Positions 1 to 8,219 of a DNA stretch of 64,000 bases are shown here, one piece after another. Below the pieces are notes generated by a model that was given only the letters and a program-made list of their open reading frames with translations, was not told the origin of the DNA and did no database searches. The stretch's first letter is position 1, and each line of letters starts with the position of its first letter. This DNA is from Streptomyces malaysiense (GTDB lineage: Bacteria > Actinomycetota > Actinomycetes > Streptomycetales > Streptomycetaceae), in assembly GCF_000980885.2 (NCBI RefSeq), contig NZ_LBDA02000058.1:1-64000 (forward strand). Direction: 5' to 3'. Made by a program: the position numbers and the translations under genes.

Positions 1-51
1 CCCCCTCTCCCTCCGCTCGCTCGCACCTCCCCGCCAGGAGTCGCTCCGGCC

Positions 52-900
52 ATGCCAGGAACCATGTCCGCCCCCGTGCTCACCACCGTGCTGACGGCCG
101 CGGTGCTGCACGCCGTCTGGAACTCGATCGCCCACCGGATACCGGACAAGCTCACCGGTTTCACGCTGATCAGCGTCGCGTGCACCGGATGCGCGGCCGT
201 CCTGGTCTGCCTCGCCCCGTTGCCCCCGGCGGGCGCCTGGCCGTTCCTCGCGGCCTCGGCCGCGCTCCAGGTCACCTCGCAGCTGTTCCTGCTGCGCGCC
301 TACCAGCTGGGCGACTTCGGGCAGATGTACCCGCTGGCCCGCGGGGTCGCCCCGCTGCTCGTGGCCATCGCCTCGGTGACCCTGCTCGGCGGCGCGCTGA
401 CGATGCTCCAGGCGGCCGGCGTCCTCCTGGTCTCCGGAGGCCTCGCCACCCTCGCCCTCGCCTCCGGCCGCATCCGCCGCGCCCAGTTGCCGGCCCTCGG
501 TGCCGCGCTCGGCTCGGGCACGATCATCGCGTCGTACACCCTGGTCGACAGCCTGGGCGTACGGCACTCGCCCGACGCCCTCGCCTACACCGCCTGGCTC
601 TTCCTGCTCCAGGGCCCGCTCATGCCACTGATCGCGCTGGCCAGGCGCCGGGGGAAGCTGCTCGCCCAGGTGCGGCCGGTCCTCGGCACCGGGCTGCTGG
701 GCGGGGTGCTGTCCATGACGGCGTACGGCCTGGTCGTCTGGGCCCAGGCGCACGGCGAGGTCGCGGCGGTCGCGGCGCTGCGGGAGACGGGCATCCTGGT
801 CGCCGCGATCATCGCGACACTGCTCTTCCGGGAGCCGTTCGGACGGCTGCGGCTGGTGGCCGGGGCGGTGGTCCTGACGGGGATCGGACTCATGCGCTGA
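52..900 (+). CDS. EamA/DMT-superfamily membrane transporter
   Basis: A 282-residue polytopic membrane protein of the drug/metabolite transporter (EamA) type. The sequence is a run of about ten hydrophobic segments separated by short polar loops. Segments are rich in A, L, V and G, with a central basic loop (LARRRGKL) near residue 200 that separates two similar halves, as in EamA permeases. The N-terminal HAVWNS and C-terminal RETGILVAA segments are typical of the family. The substrate cannot be told from sequence. Two ATGs compete: 52, with AGGAG 12 bases upstream, and 64, with AGGA at a better spacing; the second would shorten the protein by four residues. It stands alone, with the next gene convergent. 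Confidence 0.85.
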   Translation: MPGTMSAPVLTTVLTAAVLHAVWNSIAHRIPDKLTGFTLISVACTGCAAVLVCLAPLPPAGAWPFLAASAALQVTSQLFLLRAYQLGDFGQMYPLARGVAPLLVAIASVTLLGGALTMLQAAGVLLVSGGLATLALASGRIRRAQLPALGAALGSGTIIASYTLVDSLGVRHSPDALAYTAWLFLLQGPLMPLIALARRRGKLLAQVRPVLGTGLLGGVLSMTAYGLVVWAQAHGEVAAVAALRETGILVAAIIATLLFREPFGRLRLVAGAVVLTGIGLMR

Positions 901-928
901 GGCGGCGGCGCCGCCGTACCGGCAGGAC

Positions 929-1864
929 TCATGCGCCGAGACGGCAGCGGACCGTCGTACCGGCAGGGCTCGTGTGCGTGCGCACCAGGTCGGCCACCAG
1001 GTTGACCAGGAGCAGGCCGCGGCCGCCGCTCCGGCCCGGGATCGCGGGGCGGCGCCCGGCCAGCGGATCGGTCAGCCGGCCCCCGTCGCGCACCTCGCAC
1101 AGCACCCGGCCGCCCCGCGACGCCCACACGGTCAGCGTGCCCCGGCCGCCGCCGTGCACCACGCTGTTGGTGGTCAGCTCGGCGGTGACCAGCGCGAGAT
1201 TCTCCAGCGCCTCACCGGCGAGCCCGAGCCCCGCGCCGTGGTCCGCGGCCAAGTGCCGCACCAAGGAGAGCCGTTCGGCGTCGAAGGCGGCGTGGAGCAC
1301 CCCGGGACCGGCGTCCGGGGCGGGCGGCAGCGGGACGTTGTGCCGGGCGACGGCGCCCTCCGGGTCGTAGACCGGGCTGGGCCGCTCCTCGGCGCCCTCG
1401 ATGACGACGGGATGGGTGGTCCATGCCTCGGCCAGCGCCCGCGGGTCCAGCGCGGCGGTGTCGTACGGGCACAGGATGGTGATCTCCCGCCCCCGGAACG
1501 CGGCGTTGATCAGCGCCTCGTGCTGCACGCACGCGGGGTACTCGGCCGGGCCGCGCCCCGCCCAGACCGGCTCGCCGATGATCCGGGTACGCCGTCCGGG
1601 CGGCTGGGCGTCGGCGAAGGCGCACAGCACACCGGGGATGATCCGGCCGGGGTTGCGCCCGGCCTCCCGCATGTCGAGGAACCGCACCCCTTCCCTCTCG
1701 GCGCCCAGCGCGTCCCGGATCAGCTCCAGCTTCTCCCCGGGCACGACGACGGCGACCGGCTCACCGGCGGCCAGCGCGGCGCGGACGAAGGGCACGGTGC
1801 CGTCGAGGTAGGCACGCGGTCCGCCGTAGAAGAGCGCGGGGTGCGCCAAGGGCTCGCCGCTCAT
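929..1864 (-). CDS. MEDS-domain sensor with HATPase (anti-sigma-type) domain
   Basis: A 311-residue cytosolic signalling protein. Residues 1-170 match the MEDS/DcmR-type sensory domain (HPALFYGGPRAYLDGTVPFV near the N terminus, then EPVAVVVPG). Residues 200-310 form an RsbW/SpoIIAB-like HATPase: an N-box-like TAELTTNSVVHG, then VRDGG and GGRGLLLVNLVADL. In Streptomyces this architecture is common in small kinases that bind STAS-type antagonists. The reading frame is open to 2017, but the ATG at 1864 begins the conserved domain, so I chose it. It is divergent from the STAS-ANTAR gene 174 bp away, which suggests the two work together. The ligand is unknown. Confidence 0.82.
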   Translation of the reverse strand: MSGEPLAHPALFYGGPRAYLDGTVPFVRAALAAGEPVAVVVPGEKLELIRDALGAEREGVRFLDMREAGRNPGRIIPGVLCAFADAQPPGRRTRIIGEPVWAGRGPAEYPACVQHEALINAAFRGREITILCPYDTAALDPRALAEAWTTHPVVIEGAEERPSPVYDPEGAVARHNVPLPPAPDAGPGVLHAAFDAERLSLVRHLAADHGAGLGLAGEALENLALVTAELTTNSVVHGGGRGTLTVWASRGGRVLCEVRDGGRLTDPLAGRRPAIPGRSGGRGLLLVNLVADLVRTHTSPAGTTVRCRLGA

Positions 1865-2038
1865 GAGGCACCTCGTTTCCCGGCGGTGTGCGCCACGCCC
1901 GCGCCTTCCCCCGGCGGCACGAACCATGCGGCCCGTCTCGCGCGCGGTCCGGGCCCCCTTTCGGACACGGGGGGTGTAGGCGTCCGCACGCAGGGCAGGC
2001 GACCGCATGGTGCCCATGGACCGAGCGGGAGGGGAGAC

Positions 2039-2725
2039 ATGACCTCAGCGGGACTCGCAGCCCACACCGTGCGACTGAACGCCCTGGTGATCGATACCCG
2101 GCGGAAGAACGGGCGTGCCCTTCTGACGGCCCGTGGGGAACTGGTCCACGGCGGCACGGACACCCTGGGCGACGCCCTGGCCGCCCTGCCGCCGGGCACC
2201 ACCGCGGTCGAACTTGACCTGGCCGGGGTGTCCTTCCTGGACACGGCGGGGCTCGCCTGCCTGGACCTGCTGCGCGAGTACGGCCGTCACCACGGTGTAC
2301 GGGTCACCACGCACGGCTGGCGGGGCCAGCCGCGCCGCGTCCTCGAACTGGTGGGCCTGGACACGACGGACCCGCTGCGGGCCGACGGGGCCACCGCATG
2401 CCCCGACCTCCCGGTCCGCACCGCCTCGGCGGTCGCCCGGGAACGCGCCGAGCAACTGGACCTGCTGCGCCTGGAGATAGCCCAGCTGCGCCAGGCCCTG
2501 GACTCCCGCCCGGTGATCGACCAGGCGCGCGGCGTCCTGATGGCCGCCCACGGCTGCACCCCCGAACAGGCCTGGGAGGTCCTGCGCGAGGCCTCCCAGA
2601 ACTCCAACACCAAACTCCACCGCATCGCCGCCGCCATCACCGCGAGCGCGGCCCCCGGCGGGCCACCCCCACCGGAACCCCTGCGCCGCGCCCTGCGCAC
2701 GGCCGCGGCCCGTCACATCCCCTGA
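2039..2725 (+). CDS. STAS-ANTAR fusion protein (anti-anti-sigma-like plus RNA-binding domain)
   Basis: A 228-residue protein with two domains. Residues 20-110 look like a STAS (SpoIIAA-like) domain, with LDLAGVSFLDTAGLACLDLL holding the usual D-[ST] phosphoacceptor region. A coiled segment (ERAEQLDLLRLEIAQLRQAL) follows. Residues 155-205 form an ANTAR domain (IDQARGVLMAAHGCTPEQAW), which in other proteins binds hairpins in nascent RNA to block termination. The ATG at 2039 follows a GGAGGGG ribosome site. The frame extends far upstream, but that part is shadow of the minus-strand neighbour. The divergent MEDS/HATPase protein is the obvious partner kinase. RNA targets cannot be seen. Confidence 0.85.
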   Translation: MTSAGLAAHTVRLNALVIDTRRKNGRALLTARGELVHGGTDTLGDALAALPPGTTAVELDLAGVSFLDTAGLACLDLLREYGRHHGVRVTTHGWRGQPRRVLELVGLDTTDPLRADGATACPDLPVRTASAVARERAEQLDLLRLEIAQLRQALDSRPVIDQARGVLMAAHGCTPEQAWEVLREASQNSNTKLHRIAAAITASAAPGGPPPPEPLRRALRTAAARHIP

Positions 2726-2738
2726 GACGCGGGCGACT

Positions 2739-2840
2739 TCAGTACGGCAGCACGCGCCCCGACGGCGTCCTGCGATCGATCTCCTGCTCCCGCGGCGCGA
2801 CGGGCCGCCGGCTGACACGTACCCGGATCCGACGGTCCAT
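2739..2840 (-). CDS. Short Arg-rich ORF, 33 residues
   Basis: An ORF of 33 codons beginning MDRRIRVRVSRRPV and ending GRVLPY, then TGA. A very strong ribosome site (GGAGGAGG) lies at good spacing before the ATG at 2840, which is the main reason to report it. It has ten Arg residues and no hydrophobic segment, so a small basic cytosolic protein is likely. I do not recognise a family. It is convergent with the STAS-ANTAR gene, ending 13 bp from that gene's stop. It could also be a chance ORF under a fortuitous purine-rich run. Confidence 0.5.
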   Translation of the reverse strand: MDRRIRVRVSRRPVAPREQEIDRRTPSGRVLPY

Positions 2841-3085
2841 GACGCCTCCTCCTGCCGACATCGGTAGGAGGTCCGTGCCCACGCGGGCAGGACTTCAAGC
2901 CCCCGGAGCGGGTGGGATCTCCACCGGGCCACCGAAGGCCAAAGGCTGGAAACCAGCCAAGACTTCGCGGCGCACCCGTCGACTCTCACCCGGAATGCCC
3001 AGTTGATCCGCTACTCCCGGATCGTCAACGGCGCCATTCCGGCCACGCCTCCCGGCACTCAGTCCGGGTCTCCGGTGCTCTTGCC
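2841..3085. other. Intergenic stretch, no recognised gene
   Basis: About 245 bases between the short minus-strand ORF and the promoter area of the operon at 3.1 kb. It holds a small perfect hairpin (GGCTGG-AAA-CCAGCC, about 2943-2957) and otherwise no feature that I can support. Reading frames across it are open only because of the high GC content. Confidence 0.4.
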
Positions 3086-3091
3086 TAAAAT
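3086..3091 (+). promoter_or_regulatory. Candidate -10 element before the eight-gene operon
   Basis: TAAAAT stands out in a very GC-rich leader and lies just upstream of the perfect inverted repeat at 3094-3127 and 61 bases before the first ATG. No convincing -35 hexamer is visible 17 bases upstream, so the promoter may need an activator or an alternative sigma factor. A start of transcription near 3098 would fall inside the repeat. Confidence 0.4.
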
Positions 3092-3093
3092 CG

Positions 3094-3127
3094 ACCGGGA
3101 CTCATGTGAAGCCGCATGAGTCCCGGT
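3094..3127. promoter_or_regulatory. Perfect 13-bp inverted repeat in the operon leader
   Basis: The left arm ACCGGGACTCATG (3094-3106) and right arm CATGAGTCCCGGT (3115-3127) are exact reverse complements, with an 8-base loop (TGAAGCCG). The repeat sits between the candidate -10 (3086-3091) and the first ATG of the operon (3152), so it overlaps the expected transcription start. It could be a repressor operator or, if transcribed, a leader hairpin ending about 4 bases before the GGGGGGA ribosome-site region. I see no second copy in the window. Confidence 0.7.
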
Positions 3128-3151
3128 GCCTACGGGGGGACGAGAGCACTC

Positions 3152-3547
3152 ATGGATCCGATCACGGCAACCGCGGTCGCGGCCGCGGCACTTGTGGCCA
3201 AGGGCGCCCTGGAGTCCGCGGGCGGCGAGGCCGGGCGCTCGTCATGGGCCGGCTTCACCCGGCTGACCGACCGGCTGCGGGCCCGATTCGGCGGCGACGA
3301 CGAGGCGACGGCCGCGCTCGACCAGGTGCACCGGCGCCCGGCCGACGAGGCCGCGGTCACCACGCTCCAGCGGTTCATCCACTCCTACGCCCTGCGCGAC
3401 CCGCGCTTCGAGGCCGACCTGGGCACGCTGGTCGCGGAAGCGGGCGCATCGAACGGTGGGCGCGGCAACGTGAACGCCACGGTCATCAAGAACGCGACGA
3501 CGTTCAACGAACAGGTCACTTTCCAAGGTGGCCTGAACATCAACTGA
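3152..3547 (+). CDS. Small Bell-like effector candidate with C-terminal amyloid-like motif
   Basis: A 131-residue protein and first gene of the operon. Residues 1-25 are a hydrophobic Ala-rich helix (MDPITATAVAAAALVAKGAL). A helical region follows to about residue 97 (FTRLTDRLRARFGGDDEA, ADEAAVTTLQRFI, DPRFEADLGTLVAEAG), then a Gly/Asn linker. The last 20 residues are strand-forming and Asn/Thr/Gly-rich (IKNATTFNEQVTFQGGLNIN). This layout resembles bacterial HeLo-like (Bell) proteins, which end in amyloid signalling motifs and pair with NLR/STAND receptors. A near-identical motif is in the next gene. The ATG at 3152 follows GGGGGGA; an upstream in-frame ATG (3116) falls inside the inverted repeat and is less likely. 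Assignment to Bell is by eye. Confidence 0.7.
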   Translation: MDPITATAVAAAALVAKGALESAGGEAGRSSWAGFTRLTDRLRARFGGDDEATAALDQVHRRPADEAAVTTLQRFIHSYALRDPRFEADLGTLVAEAGASNGGRGNVNATVIKNATTFNEQVTFQGGLNIN

Positions 3548-3689
3548 CGCCCGCCCGGCCGGCGTGCAAGGGCGCGCCTCCGTCCCTGGTGGCGGCCACC
3601 TGCCCCCGGGTGGCTCTTTCAGCCATGCCCGCACCGGCCTTCGCGCCCGGTTCCGCCCGTGTCGCCGTGCTCCCGAAAGGCCACGCCCT

Positions 3690-5930
3690 TTGTCCGACAT
3701 CACCGGGTCCGAGACCGCCGACGATCCCTGGACCGAGGACGCCACCGGCGAGGACCCGCCCCCGCCCGATTCCGCGGGTGGCCCGGCCGTGCCCGACGGG
3801 GACGGCCCGGTCAACGAGACCGAGGCCCTGCGCCTGCTCACTCTGGGCGGACAGGAGGCACAGGAGCGGGCCGAGGCCGATCACGCGGCCTCGATCGCGG
3901 ACCGGATCGCCGAACGGCTGCGGGAGCAGGCGCCAGGGCTGAGCATCCACAACCTCACCCTCTTCAACGACACGGTGTCCTTCCGCGGCGGTCTCGCCTT
4001 CGGCGGCGCGGCGGGCAGGGCCGGCCGCGCCGGGAGCGGCCTCGTACCGATCACGGAGGACGTACGGAACGCGCAGGTCGAGCACTTCGTAGCGCCGAGC
4101 CGCTACCCGGAGATCCTGGACGCCCTCGGGGAACACCGCCTGGTGGTGCTGGCCGTCGGACCCGGTTCCGGGCGCTACGCCACCGCGGTCAACCTCCTCG
4201 CCGAGGCACTGGCCCTGCATGTGGCGGACGGCCCGCCCGGCGGCTGCCACGAGGTCACCGACCTGGGTGCGGCCACCGCGCACGACTGGGTCCCGCCGCA
4301 CGAGAACGCGGGCTACCTCCTGACACTGGAGGAGGCCGCGCAGGACATCGTCCGTGACATCGACCTGAGCTGGCTGCGCGCGACGGCCGCCAAGGTCGCA
4401 AAGACCCACTCCTTCATGGTCGTCGTCACCGGCGCACCACGGGGCGCGCTGGCCCGCGCGGCTGAGGAATCGCCCTACGTGTGCGTCGAGTTGGGTGACC
4501 TCGACCTGGTCGAGGTGGTGCGACACCGGGTGCTCGGACCCGCTCCCGAGCCCGTGCGGGCCGCCCGCCTCGAACGGGAACTGTCCGCTTGCCGCGCCCT
4601 GGACGCCCTGCGCGAGCAGCCGCGGCTGGAGGTCGCCGTGCGCATCGCGCGGGCACTGCGCACCGGACGGGACCTGGCAGCCGAGGTGGCGCGGCTGCGT
4701 GACCCGAGCGGGCAGGTGCACCAGTGGTTCCTGCGGAACGAGGGCCGCGAGGGCCAGGGGGACGCCGCCGCCATCTGCTTCGCGCTCGCCGCCGCCGTGC
4801 ACGACGGAATGACCTACCTCACCGTGGCCGACGCCGCGCTGAAACTGCACACGGCCGTCGTGGACCCCGCACCGGATCCGGCCGCGATCCGGTTCGCGGC
4901 ACGGCTCGCCCAGGAGCAGCCGTGGCTGACCATGGCCTCGCCGGACGGCAGTCCGAATGCCGCGCCCCGCCTCCGGTTCCGCAACCCGCTGCTCCCACAG
5001 GCGGTCCTGTCCTACGCCTGGACCCACCTGGACGGCTTTCGCGCGCCGCTGGTCGACTGGCTGCGGGTGAGCCTGTGGCGCGCCCCGGACCCGGCCGTAC
5101 GGGCCCAGGCGGCCGTGGCGGCGGGCATCCTCGCCTGGAGCGACCCGCACCACGCGCTGCACCGGTTCCTGAAGGCATGGGCCGGCAGCAAGTCGGTGCC
5201 GATCCGGCAGGGAGCGGCCACCGCGCTCGCCGTGGTCGCCCAGCGTGCCGAGCACACCGCCTGGGTGTGGGCGTTGCTGGAACAGTGGGTGGGCACGGGC
5301 GGCTCGGCCCTGGACCGTCGCCTCGCCAAGACCGCCGCCACCGCGGTGCGCGGCCTGCTCGGCCGGCAGGACCCCCGTCGAGCCCTGGCCGTGCTGCGTG
5401 CCGCGCTCGACTGGGGGGACGACTGGGGGCATCTGGCACCGGTCGCCTGGAGCTCCGCCCATCTGATCGACCAAGGGGCGGAACGAGAGGTACTCGCCGC
5501 GCTGCTCGCCTGGTCCGCCCCGCAGGACCTCTCCCCCATGGTGGCGAAGACCCTGTCGGTGTTCCTGTTCACAGTGCTCCAGCCGTACGGCGGTGACGGC
5601 GCCGCGGGGCCGCCGGCCGGCAGGCCGCCGCGCCTGCTGACCGCCGCACCCGGGCTCGGCCCGGAGCTGGAGGAGCTGTGGGCGCGCGCCCTGGCCCGCA
5701 AACCCGTGCAGGATCGCGCCCTGGAGGCGCTGCGGGTCTGGATCGACCAGTACGCGAGCCGGGACCGCGCCGCATTCGAGTCGCTGCGAGTGCTGTTGAC
5801 CAAAATCGCCCGCCGGCCCGGCAAACACCGCCAGCGGCTCGACTACTGGCTCGCCAGGTGGGCCGCGGACCCGGCCAGGCCGTCGCCGACGGCGGCGCGG
5901 CTCCTGCACGCCGTACGTGAACTCCCCTGA
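3690..5930 (+). CDS. P-loop (STAND-like) protein with N-terminal amyloid-like motif and helical repeats
   Basis: About 746 residues. Residues 1-65 are acidic and disordered. Residues 84-103 carry LSIHNLTLFNDTVSFRGGLA, matching the motif at the end of the preceding protein. Residues 145-165 (RLVVLAVGPGSGRYATAV) look like a degenerate P-loop with GR in place of GK[ST]. A Walker-B-like strand (FMVVVTGAP) lies near 245. From about 430 to the end the protein is Ala/Leu-rich paired helices (VRAQAAVAAGILAW, VPIRQGAATALAVVAQR, RRLAKTAATAVRGLLG) resembling HEAT/ARM repeats. The frame is open from 3564, but the first ATG gives a Pro/Arg-rich leader. The TTG at 3690, after GAAAGG, gives a more natural start. 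ATP binding is doubtful. Confidence 0.72.
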   Translation: MSDITGSETADDPWTEDATGEDPPPPDSAGGPAVPDGDGPVNETEALRLLTLGGQEAQERAEADHAASIADRIAERLREQAPGLSIHNLTLFNDTVSFRGGLAFGGAAGRAGRAGSGLVPITEDVRNAQVEHFVAPSRYPEILDALGEHRLVVLAVGPGSGRYATAVNLLAEALALHVADGPPGGCHEVTDLGAATAHDWVPPHENAGYLLTLEEAAQDIVRDIDLSWLRATAAKVAKTHSFMVVVTGAPRGALARAAEESPYVCVELGDLDLVEVVRHRVLGPAPEPVRAARLERELSACRALDALREQPRLEVAVRIARALRTGRDLAAEVARLRDPSGQVHQWFLRNEGREGQGDAAAICFALAAAVHDGMTYLTVADAALKLHTAVVDPAPDPAAIRFAARLAQEQPWLTMASPDGSPNAAPRLRFRNPLLPQAVLSYAWTHLDGFRAPLVDWLRVSLWRAPDPAVRAQAAVAAGILAWSDPHHALHRFLKAWAGSKSVPIRQGAATALAVVAQRAEHTAWVWALLEQWVGTGGSALDRRLAKTAATAVRGLLGRQDPRRALAVLRAALDWGDDWGHLAPVAWSSAHLIDQGAEREVLAALLAWSAPQDLSPMVAKTLSVFLFTVLQPYGGDGAAGPPAGRPPRLLTAAPGLGPELEELWARALARKPVQDRALEALRVWIDQYASRDRAAFESLRVLLTKIARRPGKHRQRLDYWLARWAADPARPSPTAARLLHAVRELP

Positions 5931-5967
5931 CAGTCCCAAGCCGCCACGCCCAAAGGACGACGAAACC

Positions 5968-7122
5968 GTGCAACAGACCACGTACAACCCTGTGTTGGAG
6001 GTACAGGACCTCTCGCCGCTCAGGCTGCTCAGCCCGCTTCGCCCGCCGGTGCCGGGCCGGGCGCTGGTTCTCGTGCCGTACGAAGGCGCCGCGGTCACCG
6101 TGTGGCCGGGCGACGCCATCCCCTCCGCGCGTTTCGGCGCCTGGCAGAAGGTCTTCACCGTCGACACCGGCGATCACCGCCTGATCCTGACGCTGCCGCT
6201 GCTGAGCCGGGACGCCACCTTCGCCTTCCAGAGCTCCCTGGCGCTGACCTGCCGTGTCACCGACCCGGCCGCGGTCGTGGACCGGGGTATCCGGGACATG
6301 GCCGCGGCCCTCGCGGATCCACTGCGGCGCATCCTGCGGCAGACGTCGCGCTGGTACGACATCGCCGAGTTCCACGAGGCCGAGCAGGCACTGAACGACG
6401 CCGTGCACGACATCGTCGGGGACGACGCGATCCACCTGTCGGGCATACAGGTGGAGTTGCTCGTCGACGCCGAGGAAGTCGCCACCAGCGGGCGGCAGTT
6501 CCGTGACGTCGTACGAGAGACCCGGCTCGCCGACCTGCGCCGCCGGCGCCATCTGGACATGCTCCGCGCCGACGGAGCGGAAGGACTGATCGCCGAGATC
6601 CTGGAGCGGGAGGGGCCGGCCGCCGCCTGGAAGTACATCGAGAAGGCCGAGGAGGCCGAACGGGCCGAGTTGCGCGCGACCCTGGAGATGATCCTCAAGC
6701 GCGGCGACAAGGACCGCGAACCGTTCGAGATCGCCGAGGCGGAGCGGGCGGTGCTCCACCGCGTGCTCGGCGGCTCGGCCGCTCCCTTCGGGGGTATGCG
6801 CGGGAGCCGACTGCGGGGTTCCGCGCTGCCGGCCGCGCCGGCCGCCGGGAAGCCGGCGTACGAGACCCCCGAGGGCATCGAGGCCGCCCCCGTGCCGGCT
6901 CCGGTGCCGCCCTCGGAAACGTCCGCACCGCCCGTGTCGTTCACCGACGGGCCGCCGGAGGACGAGCCTCTCGGACCCGGCGACGACGGTACGACCGCCC
7001 CACCCGCGTCCTCCCGCCGGTACGACCCCCGCCCGCACGCCCCCTCGGCGGCGGACAAGCCTGCCGCCGGGGAACCTCGGAAGGCCAGCCGGGTCCGCGG
7101 CCTGCGGGGCGGTACACGATGA
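5968..7122 (+). CDS. SPFH/band 7-like protein
   Basis: About 384 residues. Residues 25-200 match the SPFH/band 7 fold: FTVDTGDHRLILTLPLLSRD, FAFQSSLALTCRVTDPAAVV, then RDMAAALADPLRRILRQTSR. A Glu/Arg-rich helical region follows (RLADLRRRRHLDML, YIEKAEEAERAELRATLEMI), likely coiled coil. The C-terminal 120 residues are Pro/Ala-rich and end in KASRVRGLRGGTR. There is no transmembrane segment, unlike flotillins, so it may scaffold through partners. Two GTG starts compete: 5917 overlaps the previous stop by 14 bases with little ribosome site, while 5968 has AGGACGA upstream. Its stop overlaps the ATG of the phosphatase gene (ATGA), implying coupled translation. Confidence 0.78.
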   Translation: MQQTTYNPVLEVQDLSPLRLLSPLRPPVPGRALVLVPYEGAAVTVWPGDAIPSARFGAWQKVFTVDTGDHRLILTLPLLSRDATFAFQSSLALTCRVTDPAAVVDRGIRDMAAALADPLRRILRQTSRWYDIAEFHEAEQALNDAVHDIVGDDAIHLSGIQVELLVDAEEVATSGRQFRDVVRETRLADLRRRRHLDMLRADGAEGLIAEILEREGPAAAWKYIEKAEEAERAELRATLEMILKRGDKDREPFEIAEAERAVLHRVLGGSAAPFGGMRGSRLRGSALPAAPAAGKPAYETPEGIEAAPVPAPVPPSETSAPPVSFTDGPPEDEPLGPGDDGTTAPPASSRRYDPRPHAPSAADKPAAGEPRKASRVRGLRGGTR

Positions 7123-8219
7123 CCCTGCCCACCGAACCGGCCTCGGACCCGGTCCCGGGCCGCGCCGCCCACGCTGCCCACGCGCACGACGAGCCGGGTC
7201 TGCTGACCCTCAGCGTGTGGACGGAACGCCGCCCCGGCCAGGGAGAGGACGCCGAGCCCCTGCTCATCCACCACCAGGACACCGCGCACGGGCTGCTCGC
7301 CGTCTTCGACGGGCTGGGCGGCTCCGGCTCCGCCACCGCCTGGCACGACGGCCTCGGCGAGCCACGGTCGAGCGCCTGGGTGGCCTCCCGGCTGGCACGC
7401 CTCGGCACGGAGTCGTGGTTCGCGGGGCAGTACGAGGAACACCGCGCGCGGGACCCACGGGTCTCCACGCTCCCCGGGCACCTGCGATGGCTGTTCCGCG
7501 CCTTCGAGCCGACCGCCCGCCGCAGCAAGGTGGTCGGCTCGATGCGGCGGCAGCTGCCCACCACCCTGGCCGCGCTGCGTTACGCGGTACGGGAGGGCAG
7601 ACTGGAGTGCGAGGCGATGTGGGCCGGCGACTCCCGCGCTTATCTCCTCACCTCCGACGCCGGACTGCGCGCGGTCACTCGCGACCACACCGACGAGACG
7701 GACGCCCTGGCCCAGCTCGTCCAGGACCCGCAGATGACCAACGTGATCTGCGCGGACCGGGAGTTCCAGGTGGATTTCCACCGCCGGGACTTCACCGGCG
7801 GACGGTACGTGCTGGTGTGCGCGACCGACGGGTTCTTCGGCTACGTGCACACCCCCGGCGACTTCGAGCACGTCCTGCTCTCCACGCTGTCCCGGGCCGG
7901 GTCCGCGGCGGCCTGGGCCGACGACCTGGCCGCGACCGTCTCCGCGTACACGGGCGACGATGCCTCCCTGGCCGTGGTCGCGCTCGGCTACCAGGACTTC
8001 GCGGAGGTTCGCCGGCACATGGCGCCACGCTTCGCCGAGCTGCACCAGTGGACCTCGGCGATGCCGGACCCGCGTGACGGCGAGGCCATGCGCCGCTGGC
8101 GGGCGGCGAGCTGGGACCGCTATCGCGAGGAGTACGAGGCGTGGATGCCGCCTCTTCCCGGCGCGCCGACGGAGTCCGGGCCGGATGAGGAACCTCGCAC
8201 GGAAGGCGGCGGGAAGTGA
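7119..8219 (+). CDS. PP2C-family protein phosphatase
   Basis: A 366-residue PPM/PP2C Ser/Thr phosphatase. The metal-binding motifs are present in order: GEDA near residue 48 (motif I), FDGLGG near 67 (motif II), MWAGDSRAYLL near 168, CATDGFFG near 238, and YTGDDASLAVVAL near 280. The catalytic site therefore looks intact. A C-terminal extension of about 70 residues (MRRWRAASWDRYREEYEAWM) is not part of the usual core. Start and stop overlap both neighbours by 4 bases (ATGA, GTGA), so it is made together with the SPFH protein and the kinase. The kinase, the vWA protein or the SPFH protein are natural substrates, by inference from the operon. Confidence 0.9.
   Translation: MTLPTEPASDPVPGRAAHAAHAHDEPGLLTLSVWTERRPGQGEDAEPLLIHHQDTAHGLLAVFDGLGGSGSATAWHDGLGEPRSSAWVASRLARLGTESWFAGQYEEHRARDPRVSTLPGHLRWLFRAFEPTARRSKVVGSMRRQLPTTLAALRYAVREGRLECEAMWAGDSRAYLLTSDAGLRAVTRDHTDETDALAQLVQDPQMTNVICADREFQVDFHRRDFTGGRYVLVCATDGFFGYVHTPGDFEHVLLSTLSRAGSAAAWADDLAATVSAYTGDDASLAVVALGYQDFAEVRRHMAPRFAELHQWTSAMPDPRDGEAMRRWRAASWDRYREEYEAWMPPLPGAPTESGPDEEPRTEGGGK

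Noticed and set aside
3540..6167. 875-codon minus-strand open frame
   Set aside because: Shadow of the P-loop/helical-repeat gene: Gly/Arg/Gln-rich translation without domain features and no ribosome site.
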